DNA from: Simmondsia chinensis
Taxonomy: Eukaryota > Streptophyta > Magnoliopsida > Caryophyllales > Simmondsiaceae
Length of the DNA: 64,000 nt
Assembly: GCA_018398585.1 (NCBI GenBank)
Contig: JAGTTD010000010.1
Span: 29,304,638-29,368,637, forward strand
Direction of reading: 5' to 3'
Below the pieces are notes generated by a model. It searched no databases, was not told the origin of the DNA, and worked only from the letters and a program-made list of their open reading frames with translations. Below, one piece after another: positions 25,176 through 37,079 of this stretch; the first letter of the stretch is position 1, and the number at the start of each line of letters is the position of its first letter. A program made the position numbers and the translations under genes.

Positions 25176-25394
25176 CTACTAACTGAATTTTGCAAAATGT
25201 AATTATATTAAATTGCGTGTATTTCAATTGTCACCCAACTTATGCAACTAATACCTACCATCATTTGACCAAAAAAGTACCTAACGTCATTTATGATAAA
25301 GGCAATACCCTCACTATAAATAATAACAACCCCAACTTTTTTTCACATACTAAAAATAATTACCTTCACCGGTAATAAATATATTGGCTTTCCA

Positions 25395-26110
25395 CTATGA
25401 GTTCTACGTTGGACTACTCCTTTCTTAGAAATACTTCCACTTACAAACCGAAAGATATTTATAATGCTTTGGGCTAATATTGGGTGCTTGACGATGACTT
25501 TGAATACCTATTATGGCCTTCAAAGTAGGAGGCAAGTTTAACAATTAATACAATGCAACAAGAGTGGGCCTATAGGTTTTCCGAGCACTACAATGTTATT
25601 ACAAAACTGAGGAGGCTTCGTGCTCCAGCCCTTGAATGCCAATCTGCATGCCTACTCACAAATACGCTTGAAAACCTACAACTAGCATTAAATACCATTC
25701 GTGAGGAGAATAATAGTATGGCTATTAGATGTAATAGATTTATTCACATTCAAAAAAATGGTCATCTCCCAAGATATATGATTAGGCAGCAAGGTCTTTG
25801 CCTTGGTATGTTGGAGGATTCTGATGTGATTGATGAGGAAATAAAACATAATTGATGGGACCGCACTGACCGATTTGCATCTCCAAAGGTAGCGAGACTC
25901 TATTACACCACAAGGCCTCCATTACTACTGCATGACTCAATGGACAACATGGAGGACCATGACATAGATGAATGCTCCAAATACAAGGGATTGAGATCTG
26001 TGATGCAATTGCTTCTGAATAAAGAGGATGATGTCCTTTTGAACTTAACTTATTGCAACAAGACACGAGCTCCATAATACAAACTACTTACTCAATCAGG
26101 TCACATGTGC
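25395..26110 (+). pseudogene. Unrecognised gene family, plus-strand copy
   Basis: The paralog of 24214-25175 is head-to-head with it, about 220 bp apart. The readable frame is STLDYSFLRNT ... YWVLDDDFEYL, stops at ~25483 and ~25530, then the open stretch 25553-25855 (QEWAYRFSEH ... LALNTIREENNSMAIRCNRF ... LEDSDVIDEEIKHN), a TGA (Trp expected), then DRTDRFASPKVARLYYTT and LLHDSMDNMEDHDIDE to about 26085. The function is unknown. The coiled-coil-like LxxALNxIREENN block is the best conserved part between copies. Confidence 0.55.
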
Positions 26111-26277
26111 AAGACTTCGCTTCTTTACAAAGTACTGCTACTTATGTCGAACAAAGAGTCTTGAACTTACGACAACTTGTGGCAAGGAAATCTCTACTTG
26201 CAGCCAAGTTCAATAATGATGTATCCTACATCCCCACAAGTGAGCAATTATTGCTCTTCGAAAACCTATTTGAGTAA
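26053..26277 (+). pseudogene. Possible C-terminal exon or frame-shifted end of the plus copy
   Basis: A 75-codon open frame overlaps the end of the plus-strand copy in another frame: TTYSIRSHVQDFASLQSTAT, then LNLRQLVARKSLLAAKFNND, ending LLLFENLFE. It has a helical, protein-like composition and begins with TTG rather than ATG. It may be the natural continuation after a frameshift. It could also be chance; no equivalent was found downstream of the minus copy. Confidence 0.3.
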
Positions 26278-26489
26278 TTGTGACGTCCTCTAGTTTTGTC
26301 CTAATGCCTTGGGATTAGTAAAGCTCTATTATATTGTCAAAGTTCCATCCTATACTCTGAAAACTCCATTATTTTCATGAAAAGTACCATATGAATTTAG
26401 ATAAATACTATGCATATAATAAAATTTTCATTGTGTTCTTCAAAAGTATCATAACCATTTGGATGGAGAAAAGGATAGTGTATATAACA

Positions 26490-27719
26490 AGAGCTCCAAC
26501 GTGACTACAACATTGGATGGGAGCAGCATTTTCACATAGTCAAAGTTCCATTGTTAGTCAAAAATACCATTTTGTCTTCAAAAAGAACTATTTCTATCGT
26601 CATAAGTTCCATCATGTTGTCAAAAGCACCATTCTTGTAAAAGAGTACTATATGCGTAGGGCGAAAAAGTTCAATTTTGCAGTCAAATCTAGCAATTTGC
26701 CATAGTACAACTTTACATTTCATAATAGCTTGCCATTTATCATAATTTATGTCTGGTAATTAAATTCTATAACACCGCCATTTGAAAATTTGTATCCGTC
26801 GGTGACTTCTAACATCGAAATAAAATATTTTTTTAAAGCTATAGTTTAATAGTGGGAAAAGTAATAACGTTCTAATTAATATGTGTAAAGTTACGTATAT
26901 TTTAGAAAGGAATTGTGAAGTTATTAAAAATATCATTCGAAGAAGAAAAATCATCTCCGAATATGCATTTCCACATGGTCAAACTTCCATCTTCCAAGCA
27001 AACATACCATTTAGCCTTAAAAAACACTATCTATATAGTCAGAAGTTCTATTGTATGGTCAAAAGTAAAATTTCCGATAAAAAGATAATATGCACATGGT
27101 GTGGAGTTCCACTTCATGGTCAAAACTCACAATTTGCCATAAAACAAACTTAGAATTCTTAACAATTTGCTATTTATCATAACTTATGTTTAGTTACAAC
27201 TTAATGGTGGAAGTTATAAGTGACAGCTTTTCTATATAATATTTATAAGCCATTACAGACCAAAATAATTATTGTAAAGAAAACTATTGTATTTGTAATG
27301 TAAAGGGAAAACAAAAAATAAAAATCAAACTTTATTACCTTTACGAGAAATAACAAACTTCATTACATATGAGTTAAGAATTTTGAAGAGAAACTCAGGT
27401 AAGTTCAAGAGGGAGGGGTTGCATATATGTTGAGGTGAAAATAATTTATTTTTTTCCTTTATTTCCATATGCCAGGTATATTAGACAAAAATGTAACAGT
27501 TATGAAAATTTGAGTTAGATACAAAATAATAGACAATAAAAAATTAAAAGGATACCAATATTAGCATGGACAACAACAAATTTGAAACAAAATTTTTGAT
27601 CCTTGTATGCTACTTACAAATGATGTTAGTCTTATCTTTTAAATTTGCTCTTTTTTTTGTAATATTGTAATATATATAAATTATTAATTTTAAAGCTAAT
27701 TTACTTAATTTATTAAAAA

Positions 27720-27756
<37 letters not shown>

Positions 27757-29035
27757 TATAATTATATATAGTCAAAAGTTCTATATTCCTGCAAAAAAGA
27801 ACCATTTGGGCAACCATAAGTGCCACACATAACGTCAAAGTTGAATTTGCGGTTAAAATGTATCATTTCGTCGTAACAAAACTTTGCGTATATCAACTCT
27901 TTAGTGGACTTTGAAATACACTGAATAAGCATAATATTTTATATTTATTTTTGATCCTTATGTGTAGTCATTGATGGTATATTTTTAAAAAAAGTGTACT
28001 CATTTATATGTTAAGGTCTTGTCTTATCAAATTTTTTATGCTTTTCAATGAAGTACAAATTGTAAATTATAATTTTAAAGCTGGCATACTCAATTTTAAG
28101 TCAAAAATATTATGCCTATGGATATATAGAAATAAAAAAAATCCATAATTATGCTAAAAGGTTCTAATTTGTTTGCCAGAAGTACCATTATCTACCCAAA
28201 TGTACCACCCTAGTAGAACAAAGTACTATTTATGTCGTGAAAGTTCCAATGGTTTGTGAAAAGCAGCATTTTTGTCGTGAAACAACATTGCAATTCATAA
28301 TTCTTTGTCGCTGATAATATTTTGATCACACTTCACTACAGGTCTACAGACATAACTTTGACACATGAATGGGTTGTATAAAGGTGTCAACGTTCCTTTT
28401 TATTTTTTAAAATAATAATATTTTGAAATTAAACTTTTTAGAAAGAATGCTGTTAAATTAAAAGGAGAATTATTATTCATAAATGAAATGAAAACATAAC
28501 AAAATAAAGGACTTTAAAACATAATAAATAAATGTTAAGACTGTCTTGGCAAAAAGTTTCATTATTATGACAAAAAGTTCCAACTTGTTGGTCAAAAGTA
28601 CCATTGTGTGTCCAAAAGTACCATCCTAACTTAATAAAATACCATTTGTGTGGTGAAAGTTCCATTTGTTTGTGAAAAGCAGCATTTTATCGTTACGCAA
28701 CGTCACATTTCATAATTGTTTGCCGCTGATAACATTTTGAACATGATTCACTGCAGTTCTACAGGCATAGCATTGACACATAGATGGGCTGTATAACAGT
28801 GTCAGCGTTCCTTTTTTTAAATAAAATAATATTTTTAAATTGTTACTTTTTAAAAAAATTATTTATATTTAAAAGAGAATTATTATTTACAAATGAAATG
28901 CATACATAACATAATAATGGACTTTAAAACATACTAAATAAATGTTAAGATTTTCGTGGCAAAAAGTTTCATTGTTATGGCAAAGAGTTCCGATTTGATG
29001 GTCAAAAGTATCATTGTTTCTCGAATTTTTTACCA
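26490..29035. repeat. Degenerate tandem repeat, ~410-bp period
   Basis: Blocks with the order ttccattgttagtcaaaa / taccattttgt / catttcataattgtttgcc / gctgataacattttgaacat recur near 26500, 26950, 28140, 28550 and 28960. The last two are ~410 bp apart (gagaattattatt at 28464 and 28874) and very similar. Earlier copies are diverged, with a (TA)n run at about 27727-27762. Short ORFs in it are not genes. The repeat ends abruptly at about 29035. Confidence 0.7.
27727..27762. repeat. (TA)n microsatellite
   Basis: A run of TA dinucleotides within AT-rich DNA. Confidence 0.95.
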
Positions 29036-29275
29036 AATTGGCATATCCATATTTACCAAATTGGCACCTTTGACTGGGCATTGGTCAAAGTACGCCGTTT
29101 CAAACGGTGTACAATGAACATTAGTTTTTATTTTTTTTATTTTTTATGGAAGCACAGCTAATTTGTATTTAAAAAATTATTGTATTAAAACTATTTTAAT
29201 AAATAATTTAAGATTTTAATAATTTTTTAAATAGAATAAATTTTAAAATTTATTTTTTAAATACCCCTGACCTTA

Positions 29276-29440
29276 GGGATGCAACACGAGGACTTTCCAG
29301 GAGGTCACCCGCCTATGCAGGGTCTGGGGGTATTCGGAAACAACCTCTCTTCACAATAGCACCCTGAAGGGGAAAGATTGCGTATATCTAGCCCCCAGAC
29401 CCTGCATTGGCAGGAGCCCAGAGGGCACTGAGAATGTATG
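29276..29440. mobile_element. Chimera: antisense 5S rRNA 3' piece joined to RTE tail
   Basis: Positions 29276-29315 are antisense to the last ~40 bp of plant 5S rRNA (gggatgcaacacgagga, then aggaggtcaccc). They abut tgcagggtctggggg (29316-29330), which is the perfect complement of cccccagaccctgca at 29392-29406. The plus-strand RTE-type tail body lies between, giving a 15-bp perfect hairpin stem. It resembles a rearranged copy of the 5S-headed unit at 43275-43680. Confidence 0.7.
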
Positions 29441-29732
29441 TTTCTTTCTATTTAATATAGTAAGTGGTAAAAGTTTTTAAAAATGATGTTATACATAGTA
29501 AGGACAACATAATTTTCAAAAACGAGCAAGAAGAAAAATATTATTTAGAAAAGACCAGGAAATGTATCAACTTTTTATAAGTAACCAGAACAATTACTTG
29601 AAAAAATAATATGACAACTAAAAAGAATATATGATAAATGATGTGACAATTAAAAAAATGATACATACAATGTTATAATAAAGTTAATATACTTTCTGGA
29701 ACCTTTAATTAAATTTCAAACACCCATTGTTA

Positions 29733-30721
29733 TTATTTTAAATGAGTGGTGTATAAATAGATTGGATGAGAAATATATGAATGACTGATAATAAGTAGGC
29801 AACATAGCCGACCATATGAATAACTAATAATAAGTATGACGGCATAGCCGACCATATGAATAATGAAAGCACAATAAAAAGTAGGTGGTTTAACTAACCA
29901 TGAATATACAAAATAGAAAATATGAAAACTAAAGTTTTTTCTTTCCTCCATCTCCTCGTCATTAGTGAACTTCTTAAATTTTGGGCCATTCTTGGTACCA
30001 TAGTTCCAGTTATTATGACCGCAACTATAACCTCGTCCCCGTTCCCGTCCATGTCTACGACTACGTTTATGATCTCGACCATCTCCATGATGGTTGTATG
30101 TCATAGCATTTACTTCAAGGAATGGTTCTATCCCAGTTGGTCGTGACTTATGATTTTTCATCAATAGTGTATTATTTTTGCTCAGCAATAAGGAGACATA
30201 ATATTAACTATGAGTATTTTTTTTTGAATCCTCGTTCTTGATATTGCTGCTGTAAGAGTATATTCGAGACATAAAAAGTAGAGAGTGTTTTCTCTAAAAT
30301 ACGCTCCTCAGTAATATTTTCTCCACATAATTTTAATTGAGAGGTAATATTAAATATTGCAGAGTCATACTCGCTTACAGTTTTAAAATCTTGCAATCGT
30401 GGGTGAATCCATTCAGCGAGTTTTAGGGAGAATCATAGACATTTGATGACCAAACCTCTCCTTTAAATTCAATCAAAGGACATACTAGTCTTTTACAGTA
30501 ATATATGGAGCTTTCAATCCTTCAGGGATATGATGCCCAAAAAATATCATTGCTTTAGCATGATCCTGTAGGGATGTGCTATTTTCTCTTTTAATTGTAT
30601 CTCTGAGATTCATGGCATCAAAGTGAATCTCAGCATCAAAATGAAATGGCAAATAGTTTTTGCCAAATATATCAAGAGCAGTAAATTCAAGATCAGTAAG
30701 ATTAGACATGATTAAAATCAC
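29733..30721 (-). pseudogene. Ty1/copia gag remnant
   Basis: The minus-strand ORFs 30721-30485, 30396-30208 and 30188-29733 are consecutive pieces of one copia gag. They read MSNLTDLEFTALDIFGKNYL, then ITSQLKLCGENITEERILEK and LLQQQYQERGF, then MKNHKSRPTG followed by an Arg/Gly/His-rich stretch (RDHKRSRRHGRERGRG). A ~90-bp section with breaks separates the first two. No protease, integrase or reverse transcriptase follows, so the element is deleted or was non-autonomous. Gag forms the virus-like particle shell. Confidence 0.8.
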
Positions 30722-31070
30722 AAAGATTAGTGAATGAAAAATTTACCTCGAATGTAGAACGATCCTCAGCTGTTTGGAGATTTATGCTGATAACGTATTA
30801 TAAAACTATATACATATTATACTCAAAAGGAAGAGAATAAAAATACAAACCCAAATATGTATAAAGAAAAATAACAAGTATTTTATACTAAAACTAAAAA
30901 ATTAGAGAAGTTTTTCTTTTATTCAAATAATTCTCTCAATATTATATTATTTTTTAATTCTCCTCAAATTTCTCTTACTGCACTTCACTTTCTCTTTCTC
31001 TGAATTTCCCACTCTGCTTTTCTCTTGTGCTGCCGCTTCACATTTCTCGTTGTTTATATATATATATCTG
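30722..31070 (-). repeat. Probable copia 5' leader and LTR piece
   Basis: On the minus strand, just upstream of gag, the sequence reads tacgttatcagcataaatct at about 30800-30780, resembling the tRNA-primer region of copia elements. An AT-rich presumed LTR lies above it. The LTR start is not visible; it appears to be cut by the pararetrovirus at about 31070. Confidence 0.35.
31056..31070. repeat. Short (TA)n at the left border of the pararetrovirus
   Basis: tatatatatatat just left of the viral segment; compare the (TA)n at 37029-37078 just right of it. Confidence 0.7.
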
Positions 31071-31689
31071 CTTTCTTCATGGGTAAGAAACCAGTTTCAA
31101 TCAATAAGTCTCTTATTTGTATTTTCAATTTCTGTCCTTAAATCCTAAAACAATATCAAAACAGTTAAATGCAATCCATAACAAAATATTAAACAAAAAA
31201 GATAAACAAAGATTACAATCACCTATCATTCAAACTATCCCACAACCAGTCTCTTAAAGCTATCCTATCCAACTCATTCCATAACCAGTCCCTCAAAGCT
31301 ATCCTATCCAATCAAATTTCCCAATTCAGAAACCATGACCATCCCAAGAAAGTCCATTTTTCAGAGGAATTTAACAATCCTCATTTCAACCTTTCAATTT
31401 AACTCAAAAAGATAAAGAACAAATAAAACTCAAAAAGACTAAAAACTTTGATGATGATATAATAAAAAGAATAACTCAAAAACTCAAATTAACAGACAAC
31501 CCATCTACAAGTGGCCCCACAATCCAAACTATTTCTACGGGAAAAGAGGAAGTTTCTAATGAAGAAACATCATCAATATCTCTAAGTGAAACAGAAATCC
31601 AAAAAACAGAAGAACAATTTAATACAAACATAATTGAAAATCATGAATCCTCAATAAATAGAATAAAAAATAATTGAAAAAGTCAACCC

Positions 31690-32700
31690 ACAAGAACCTA
31701 CTATCCAAGGCCAACTCCTCCTGATATTCAATATGACCAAAAAAATTAATTTACCGCTATGTCTTTCAATGGAAAAGATATCCATGATTAGAACATAGAT
31801 GGAAAGTCAGAATATGAAATAATAAATACTCTAAATCAAATGGCAATGGCTGCAATAACATATGAAATATTTGTACCTGTCAATACAAATCAAACAGCAG
31901 CAAGACTAATTGTTGCTGGATTCTCAGGACAGCTCAAATCATGGTGGACAAAAACCTTACAACACCATGATAGAGAAGTAATACTCAATCATAGTCACAC
32001 TGCAAGAAAACCATTAGATCTAACTAATGTCAACTCTCTTTACGTTGAGGAAGAAGTCCAAGATGCTGTAGAAACATTAATTTGGTCAATAACTGTAACC
32101 TTTCTTTGCAGTGCAGATAAAGAGAAAGAATCAATAGAACTAGTTTTAACAAATTTAAAATATCCATCATTACAAGACTTCTGATGATACAAAGATATGT
32201 TTCTAACTCATGTACTCAAAAGAGATGATGGAAATCAACCATTTTGGAAAGAAAGATTTGTAACTGGACTTCTAAAATTATTTGCAGAAAGACTAATGAC
32301 AAAAATTCAAGATGTTTGGGGAAATCAATCAATTCCAAGGCAAAATATAACTTATAGATAATTATTTACTTTTATCAAAAAAGAAGCATTAAACTTATGT
32401 CAAGAGTAAAAACTCTGTAATAAGCTCAAAAAAGCTCAAACAAGGAAAGAATTATGATCTTTTTGTGCTCAATATAGTATTCATGACTTCAAACCCCCTT
32501 CAAAGTGATACAAAAAGAAAAGATTCCTACAAGACCTTAAATATTACAAAAAAACAAAGAAGAAATAAATATGAACAATAACCACCTCCTCAATACTATA
32601 AATAATAAGAAATACTCTAAGAAAAAAAACCAATCAAATCCCAATTTGTTACAAGTGTAAAAAACCTAGTCATTACCAAAGAGATTGCAAAATAAAACAA
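31690..32700 (+). pseudogene. Pararetrovirus coat-protein region with zinc knuckle
   Basis: The open frame 31840-32184 carries the GFSGQLKSWW motif found in caulimovirid capsid regions. Broken frames continue to a CCHC zinc knuckle (CYKC at 32646, ...H...C to about 32687). These proteins package viral nucleic acid. Stops at about 32182 and 32360 interrupt it. Confidence 0.75.
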
Positions 32701-32742
32701 AAAATAAATGACGTAGAAGATGAAGATTTAAGAATCAAGTTA

Positions 32743-32943
32743 ATGAAATTGTTTCTAACTGAATCAAGCTCAGAAAATGAAGATTGCATATTTGAAATTC
32801 AAGAAAATTCAGAGGGTGACGCTTCATCTTCTGATTTGACTCAAGAACTATGTCCCTGCAAATTCAAAACAATAAATGTATTAACTAAAGCAAATAAAGA
32901 ATCCTTACAAGATATAGTAGAAAAAATTCAAGATCAAGATTGA
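32743..32943 (+). pseudogene. Acidic region after the zinc knuckle
   Basis: A 66-codon frame rich in Glu, Ser and Asp follows the zinc knuckle and ends at a TGA. Acidic linkers at this place are common in caulimovirid polyproteins. No domain was recognised. Confidence 0.5.
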
Positions 32944-33299
32944 AGAAAAGAATAACTCCTCAAATTGAAAGAGATTATATTCAAAAAACAAGAAATCTCA
33001 AAACCTAGAGAACCAATTTCCCTAGAACAAATATTTGAAAGGTATCCTACGCCAAACATATTTAGACAATTTCAACGGGAGATCTACAAAGAGAAATCAA
33101 TGATCTAAAAAGATAAATTAAATAGCTGCAAGCTGAATTACTAACAGTTCAATATCAAGATTTAGAAGCAAAATCAAAATTATCGCTCTTAGAATCAAAA
33201 GATTTAGAAATAGAATCAAGACTGTCATATTTAGAATAAAAAACAAGTACATCTAAAGAAAATCCAACTGAAACTCAATTAGAAAATATTTAAATATCA

Positions 33300-33690
33300 G
33301 ACAAACCAATTTCAAATGATAAATTTCTTCAAATTATAGAAAGAATAGAATATCAAAAGTGGTATATCTATATAACTCTTCATGTTTCAAAGGATTATAA
33401 GATTCAAACTCAAGTCTTTTTAGATTTAGGAGCAGATCTCAACTGTATTCAAGAAGGACTTATTCCATCAAAATATTATGAGAAAACAATAGAAAATCTT
33501 CACATAGCCAGCGGAGATAAAATAAAAATAAAATATAAATTATCAAATTCTTATATTTGTAATGATGGTATCTGTTTCAAGACACCATACATTTTAGTCA
33601 AAGATCTTCAACAGCATATTATATTAGAGACTCCATTGATAAGCCAAATCTATCCTTTCACAGTCATAAAAGGAAGGTGTTCATACTAAA
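33300..33690 (+). pseudogene. Pararetrovirus aspartic protease remnant
   Basis: The active-site region reads DLGAD at about 33424 (canonical D-T/S-G, here Leu), preceded by a hydrophobic strand. About 70 residues later comes the HIILE/PLI-type flap end (about 33615-33645). The protease would cleave the polyprotein. Confidence 0.6.
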
Positions 33691-33849
33691 ATCTAGGAAA
33701 CTCAAGTAACATTTCAATTCATCAATCCGATCCAACAAAATGACTTAAATCTGTTACAATCAACTGCAATATTTAAACAAATAAATTTAACACATAACAA
33801 GAAAAATCATATTCAGCATCTTCAAAAGGAAATAGAATTCCAAAGTATA

Positions 33850-34650
33850 GAAAAATAACTAGGCCAACCAAATGTTCAAGAAAAAATTAATCAACTAAAT
33901 AATAAAATAATAAAGGAAGTATGCTCAAATCTCCCAAATGCATTTTGGGAAAGAAAACAACATATTGTTCAACTACCTTATGAAAAAGATTTCAATGAAA
34001 GAAATATTCCTATGAAAGCAAGACCTATTCAAATGAACAAGGAATTGTTAGAATATTGCAAAAACAAAATTCAAACACTTTAGATAAAAAATTGATAAGA
34101 CCTTCAAAATCTCCATGGAGCTGCTCAGCCTTTTATGTTAACAAACAAGCAAAAATTGAAATAGGGGTTCCACGACTTGTAATTAATTACAAACCTTTGA
34201 ACAAAGCTCTCAAATGGATTAGATATCCAATTCTAAACAAAAGGGACTTACTCAACAGATTCTATGAAGCAAATATAATTTCAAAAGTGGGTTTTGGCAA
34301 ATTCAAGTTCATGATAAAGACCGATACAAGATGGCTTTCACAGTCCCATTCAGCCATTACGAATGGAATGTAATGTCCTTTGGATTCAAAAATGCACCTT
34401 CAGAATTTTAAAATATTATGAATGATATTTGTACTCAATTTAGAGATTTCATCATAGTATATATTGATGATATCCTAGTTTTCTCAAAAAATATTGATCA
34501 ATATTTCAAACATTTAAACATTCTTTTAAAAACTGTTAAAAGAAATAGTTTAGTTTTATCAGCCTCAAAGATGAAGTTATTTAAAACAAAAGTCAGATTC
34601 TTTGGGCATGATATATTTCAAGGAACAATAAAATAAATTGCAAGAGTAAT
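33850..34650 (+). pseudogene. Pararetrovirus reverse transcriptase remnant
   Basis: Pieces of the RT fingers and palm lie in shifting frames: YPILNKRDLL near 34225, a KTDTRW-like stretch near 34320 and the catalytic YIDD at 34460-34471, followed by a FGHDI-type motif near 34600. Frameshifts near 34060, 34330 and 34410 and stops break it. Confidence 0.8.
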
Positions 34651-34708
34651 TGAGTTTGCTGACAGATTTTCAAATGAATTAAAAGACAAAACCCAATTAC
34701 AAAGATTT

Positions 34709-35365
34709 TTGGGATGTTTAAATTATGTTTCAGATCTTTTCTCCAATTTAAGACAAATGTGCCAACCATTATTTCAAAAGCTTCAAAAAAAAAAAAAAAT
34801 TCCTTCTCCGTGGACTGATGAACACTCAAGGATAATTCAAACCCTTAAACAACGAGTCAGGAACCTCCACTGTTTAGGTATCCCCAACCCAAAAGCATCC
34901 CTCATAGTAGAGACCAATGCTTCAAACATAGGCTATGGAGGAATGTTGAAACAGAGTCTTGACAAACAAGAACAAATTGTTCAATTCCATTCTGGATTAT
35001 GGCTTGGTCCACAAAAGAATTACTCAACCAGCAAAAAAGAAATTTTATCAATTGTTTTATGCATTTCAAAATTTCAAGATGATTTATACAATAAAAGTTT
35101 TCTTTTAAGGATTGATTGCAAGTATGCAGAAGAAGTCTTGCAAAAGGATGTCAAAAACTTAGTCTCAAAACAAATTTTTGCTCGATGGCAAGCTATTTTA
35201 TCTGTTTTTGATTTTGAAATAGAATTTATCAAAGGCACAAACAATTCCCTCCCTGACTTCCTTTTGAGAGAATTTTTCCAAGGACACACCCCACTTCAAT
35301 TGATTAGTCCAAAAAAATATCCAAAGACAAAGGGAAAGGAAAAGCGAAAATTCAATCTTCGGTAG
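34709..35365 (+). pseudogene. Pararetrovirus RNase H region
   Basis: A 218-codon open frame, the longest surviving viral piece. Visible landmarks are the RT connection, ETNASNIGYGG (first catalytic Asp replaced by Asn), the SKKEILSIV block with the Glu, RIDCKYAEEVL and a C-terminal NSLPDFL. A 12-base A run at 34788-34799 encodes consecutive Lys and is a likely slippage site. Confidence 0.85.
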
Positions 35366-35689
35366 ACTATGCAATGAATCTTCAACCCCATCCTCAAAAT
35401 CCTTCAATAAAAATTCTAACTCAAAACCCTTACTCAAAACTAGTTGAAGAGTCCCTTCAGTATCCTATTCAGTAGCAGCTTCTAGACCTCTAAAAAATTA
35501 TCTTCAAAACCTCCTTTCAATAAATCCACCACCATCTTCTTAATCTTTAAATCAAAGACTTGAAAGTTCTTGACCCTCTGAATCAGCCCAATATTTTTCA
35601 AAACCCCAACTGGAGCATGTTTTCCTTAGTCGACAAAGGGAGCCTCTTCCAGTCAATGGCATTTTAAACCTTGTAAATTCAATCTTTCT

Positions 35690-36546
35690 CGAAGATTTTT
35701 AATGGTTTCCAGATGATATTCAAAGGACTCCAAGATTTTATGAATTTATTTTAGTTGATACAGGATCCACCCAAATCAAACATGAAAGAGATGAAAAGAT
35801 CATGTATTCAACCTGTAAATTTTTAGATGTTTGACATCTCAAAAGTTTTTCAATATACTCCTTTTACTTCAAGGTTATTTTTTCAACCATTTCAACCGGT
35901 TGGATTTACTTATCAAGATTATACAATGGCCTGGTTTGGGACTTTTTTTTTTCCGATCTTTTGACTATTCATGGTTGTTTTCAATTTACAAAGAAATCAA
36001 GTTATTTTCGAGGATGGTTTTTTGAATAGTGGATATAATTTGGTGCTACCACTGATATCTATCTTGCTAATGCAAAAGTATTATTCAATTTCTATTCAAA
36101 ATATTTAGGGGATAATCCTCTAGATACCTTAACAAGTTTTCATTCGAATTTCAAAATTCCTTGGATCCTTTGTTGGTCCTTCAAAACTACTCAACTTTTT
36201 GAACATCCTTATCCATTATCATTGGTTAGGGAATTCAAAATCAAATGGTGGGAAAAATATGTTATTCAACGAGATTGTTCCACCGAAATTCTTTCAAAAT
36301 TTTTCGAAGAACAAAAAACAAAGATATTCAAATATTCTCTCTATGCACTACTCCTCCTCCTTCCAAAACTCAACCTCAACCATACAAAACAACAGTTTCA
36401 ACTACTTTCAATAGATCCAAATCAAAAGGAAAGATCTCTAAGAAACTACTTGCCCAGCTACTTTAGCAAATTCAAGATTCCTTCTCAGAAAATGATGAAG
36501 GAGAAGAAGTAAATTCAAGTCAGAGTGATCCTTTCAATCTGCTCTG
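35690..36546 (+). pseudogene. Downstream pararetrovirus ORF of unknown function
   Basis: After RNase H there is about 850 bp of protein-like but broken sequence. Examples are YEFILVDTGSTQI near 35740, and WWEKYVIQRDCSTEIL (about 36247) followed by a Ser/Lys-rich end, TGA at about 36545. Position and size fit the second ORF of florendoviruses, whose role is unknown. Confidence 0.55.
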
Positions 36547-36769
36547 AAGTTTTTTTTTTTTTTTAAACAACAAAAGATCATCTATTCAACTGACAAGATA
36601 CTGCAGCAGCAGACTGACGGCTCTGTAGCAGTACTGTTCAATGGACAATAATTTAAGAATTCTATTTTAGCAATAATTCAATATTTTCACTGTTCAAAGG
36701 ATAGTTATTAGAGGCCAAATGTCCTGCTTATTCAAAAGAATTTTGAGACATTTTCAACTCTGGAGTTCC

Positions 36770-36790
36770 TCCTTTATATGAGGGGACTGC
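36770..36790 (+). promoter_or_regulatory. Pararetrovirus TATA-like promoter element
   Basis: tttatatgagggga (36773-36786) lies about 130 bp before the right-hand terminal repeat, where the pregenomic-RNA promoter of a caulimovirid is expected. Confidence 0.4.
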
Positions 36791-37026
36791 ATTCAGTATT
36801 CAAAGGCAGAGGCAAGAACAGAGATCACGAAAGAGCTCACAAAATTCTCCTTTGCCACCTTCTTTTGTAATTTTATTTTCGAAGCTTTGTATTCAAGTCC
36901 TCAATTTCAATTTGTAAATCTCTTATCTGTATTTCAATTTTTGTCTTTATATTTTGTTTCAATCTATTGTAAATTAAATTTTTGTATTTTTAATAAATCC
37001 ATCTTTCTAATTTTCCCATTTTCCCT

Positions 37027-37028
<2 letters not shown>

Positions 37029-37078
<50 letters not shown>
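37029..37078. repeat. (TA)n microsatellite at the right border of the pararetrovirus
   Basis: About 24 TA units. Confidence 0.97.

Positions 37079-37079
<1 letters not shown>

Larger units (their letters stand above)
31095..36950 (+). mobile_element. Endogenous pararetrovirus (Caulimoviridae, florendovirus-like), decayed
   Basis: The order is coat-protein-like region, CCHC zinc knuckle, aspartic protease, reverse transcriptase with YIDD, RNase H, then a second downstream ORF region and a promoter-like block. There is no integrase, which separates it from gypsy elements and fits caulimovirids; the extra ORF after RNase H fits the florendovirus layout. A ~45-bp direct repeat at the two ends (31095-31140 and 36905-36949) looks like the terminally redundant ends of the viral pregenomic RNA. 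The copy has many stops and frameshifts and lacks most of the movement-protein region, so it is not functional. Confidence 0.85.

Noticed and set aside
26517..27153. ORFs on both strands at 26.5-27.2 kb
   Set aside because: They lie in the ~410-bp tandem repeat and are not preserved between units.
36222..36512. Separate small genes at 36.2-36.5 kb
   Set aside because: They are frames within the broken second ORF of the pararetrovirus.
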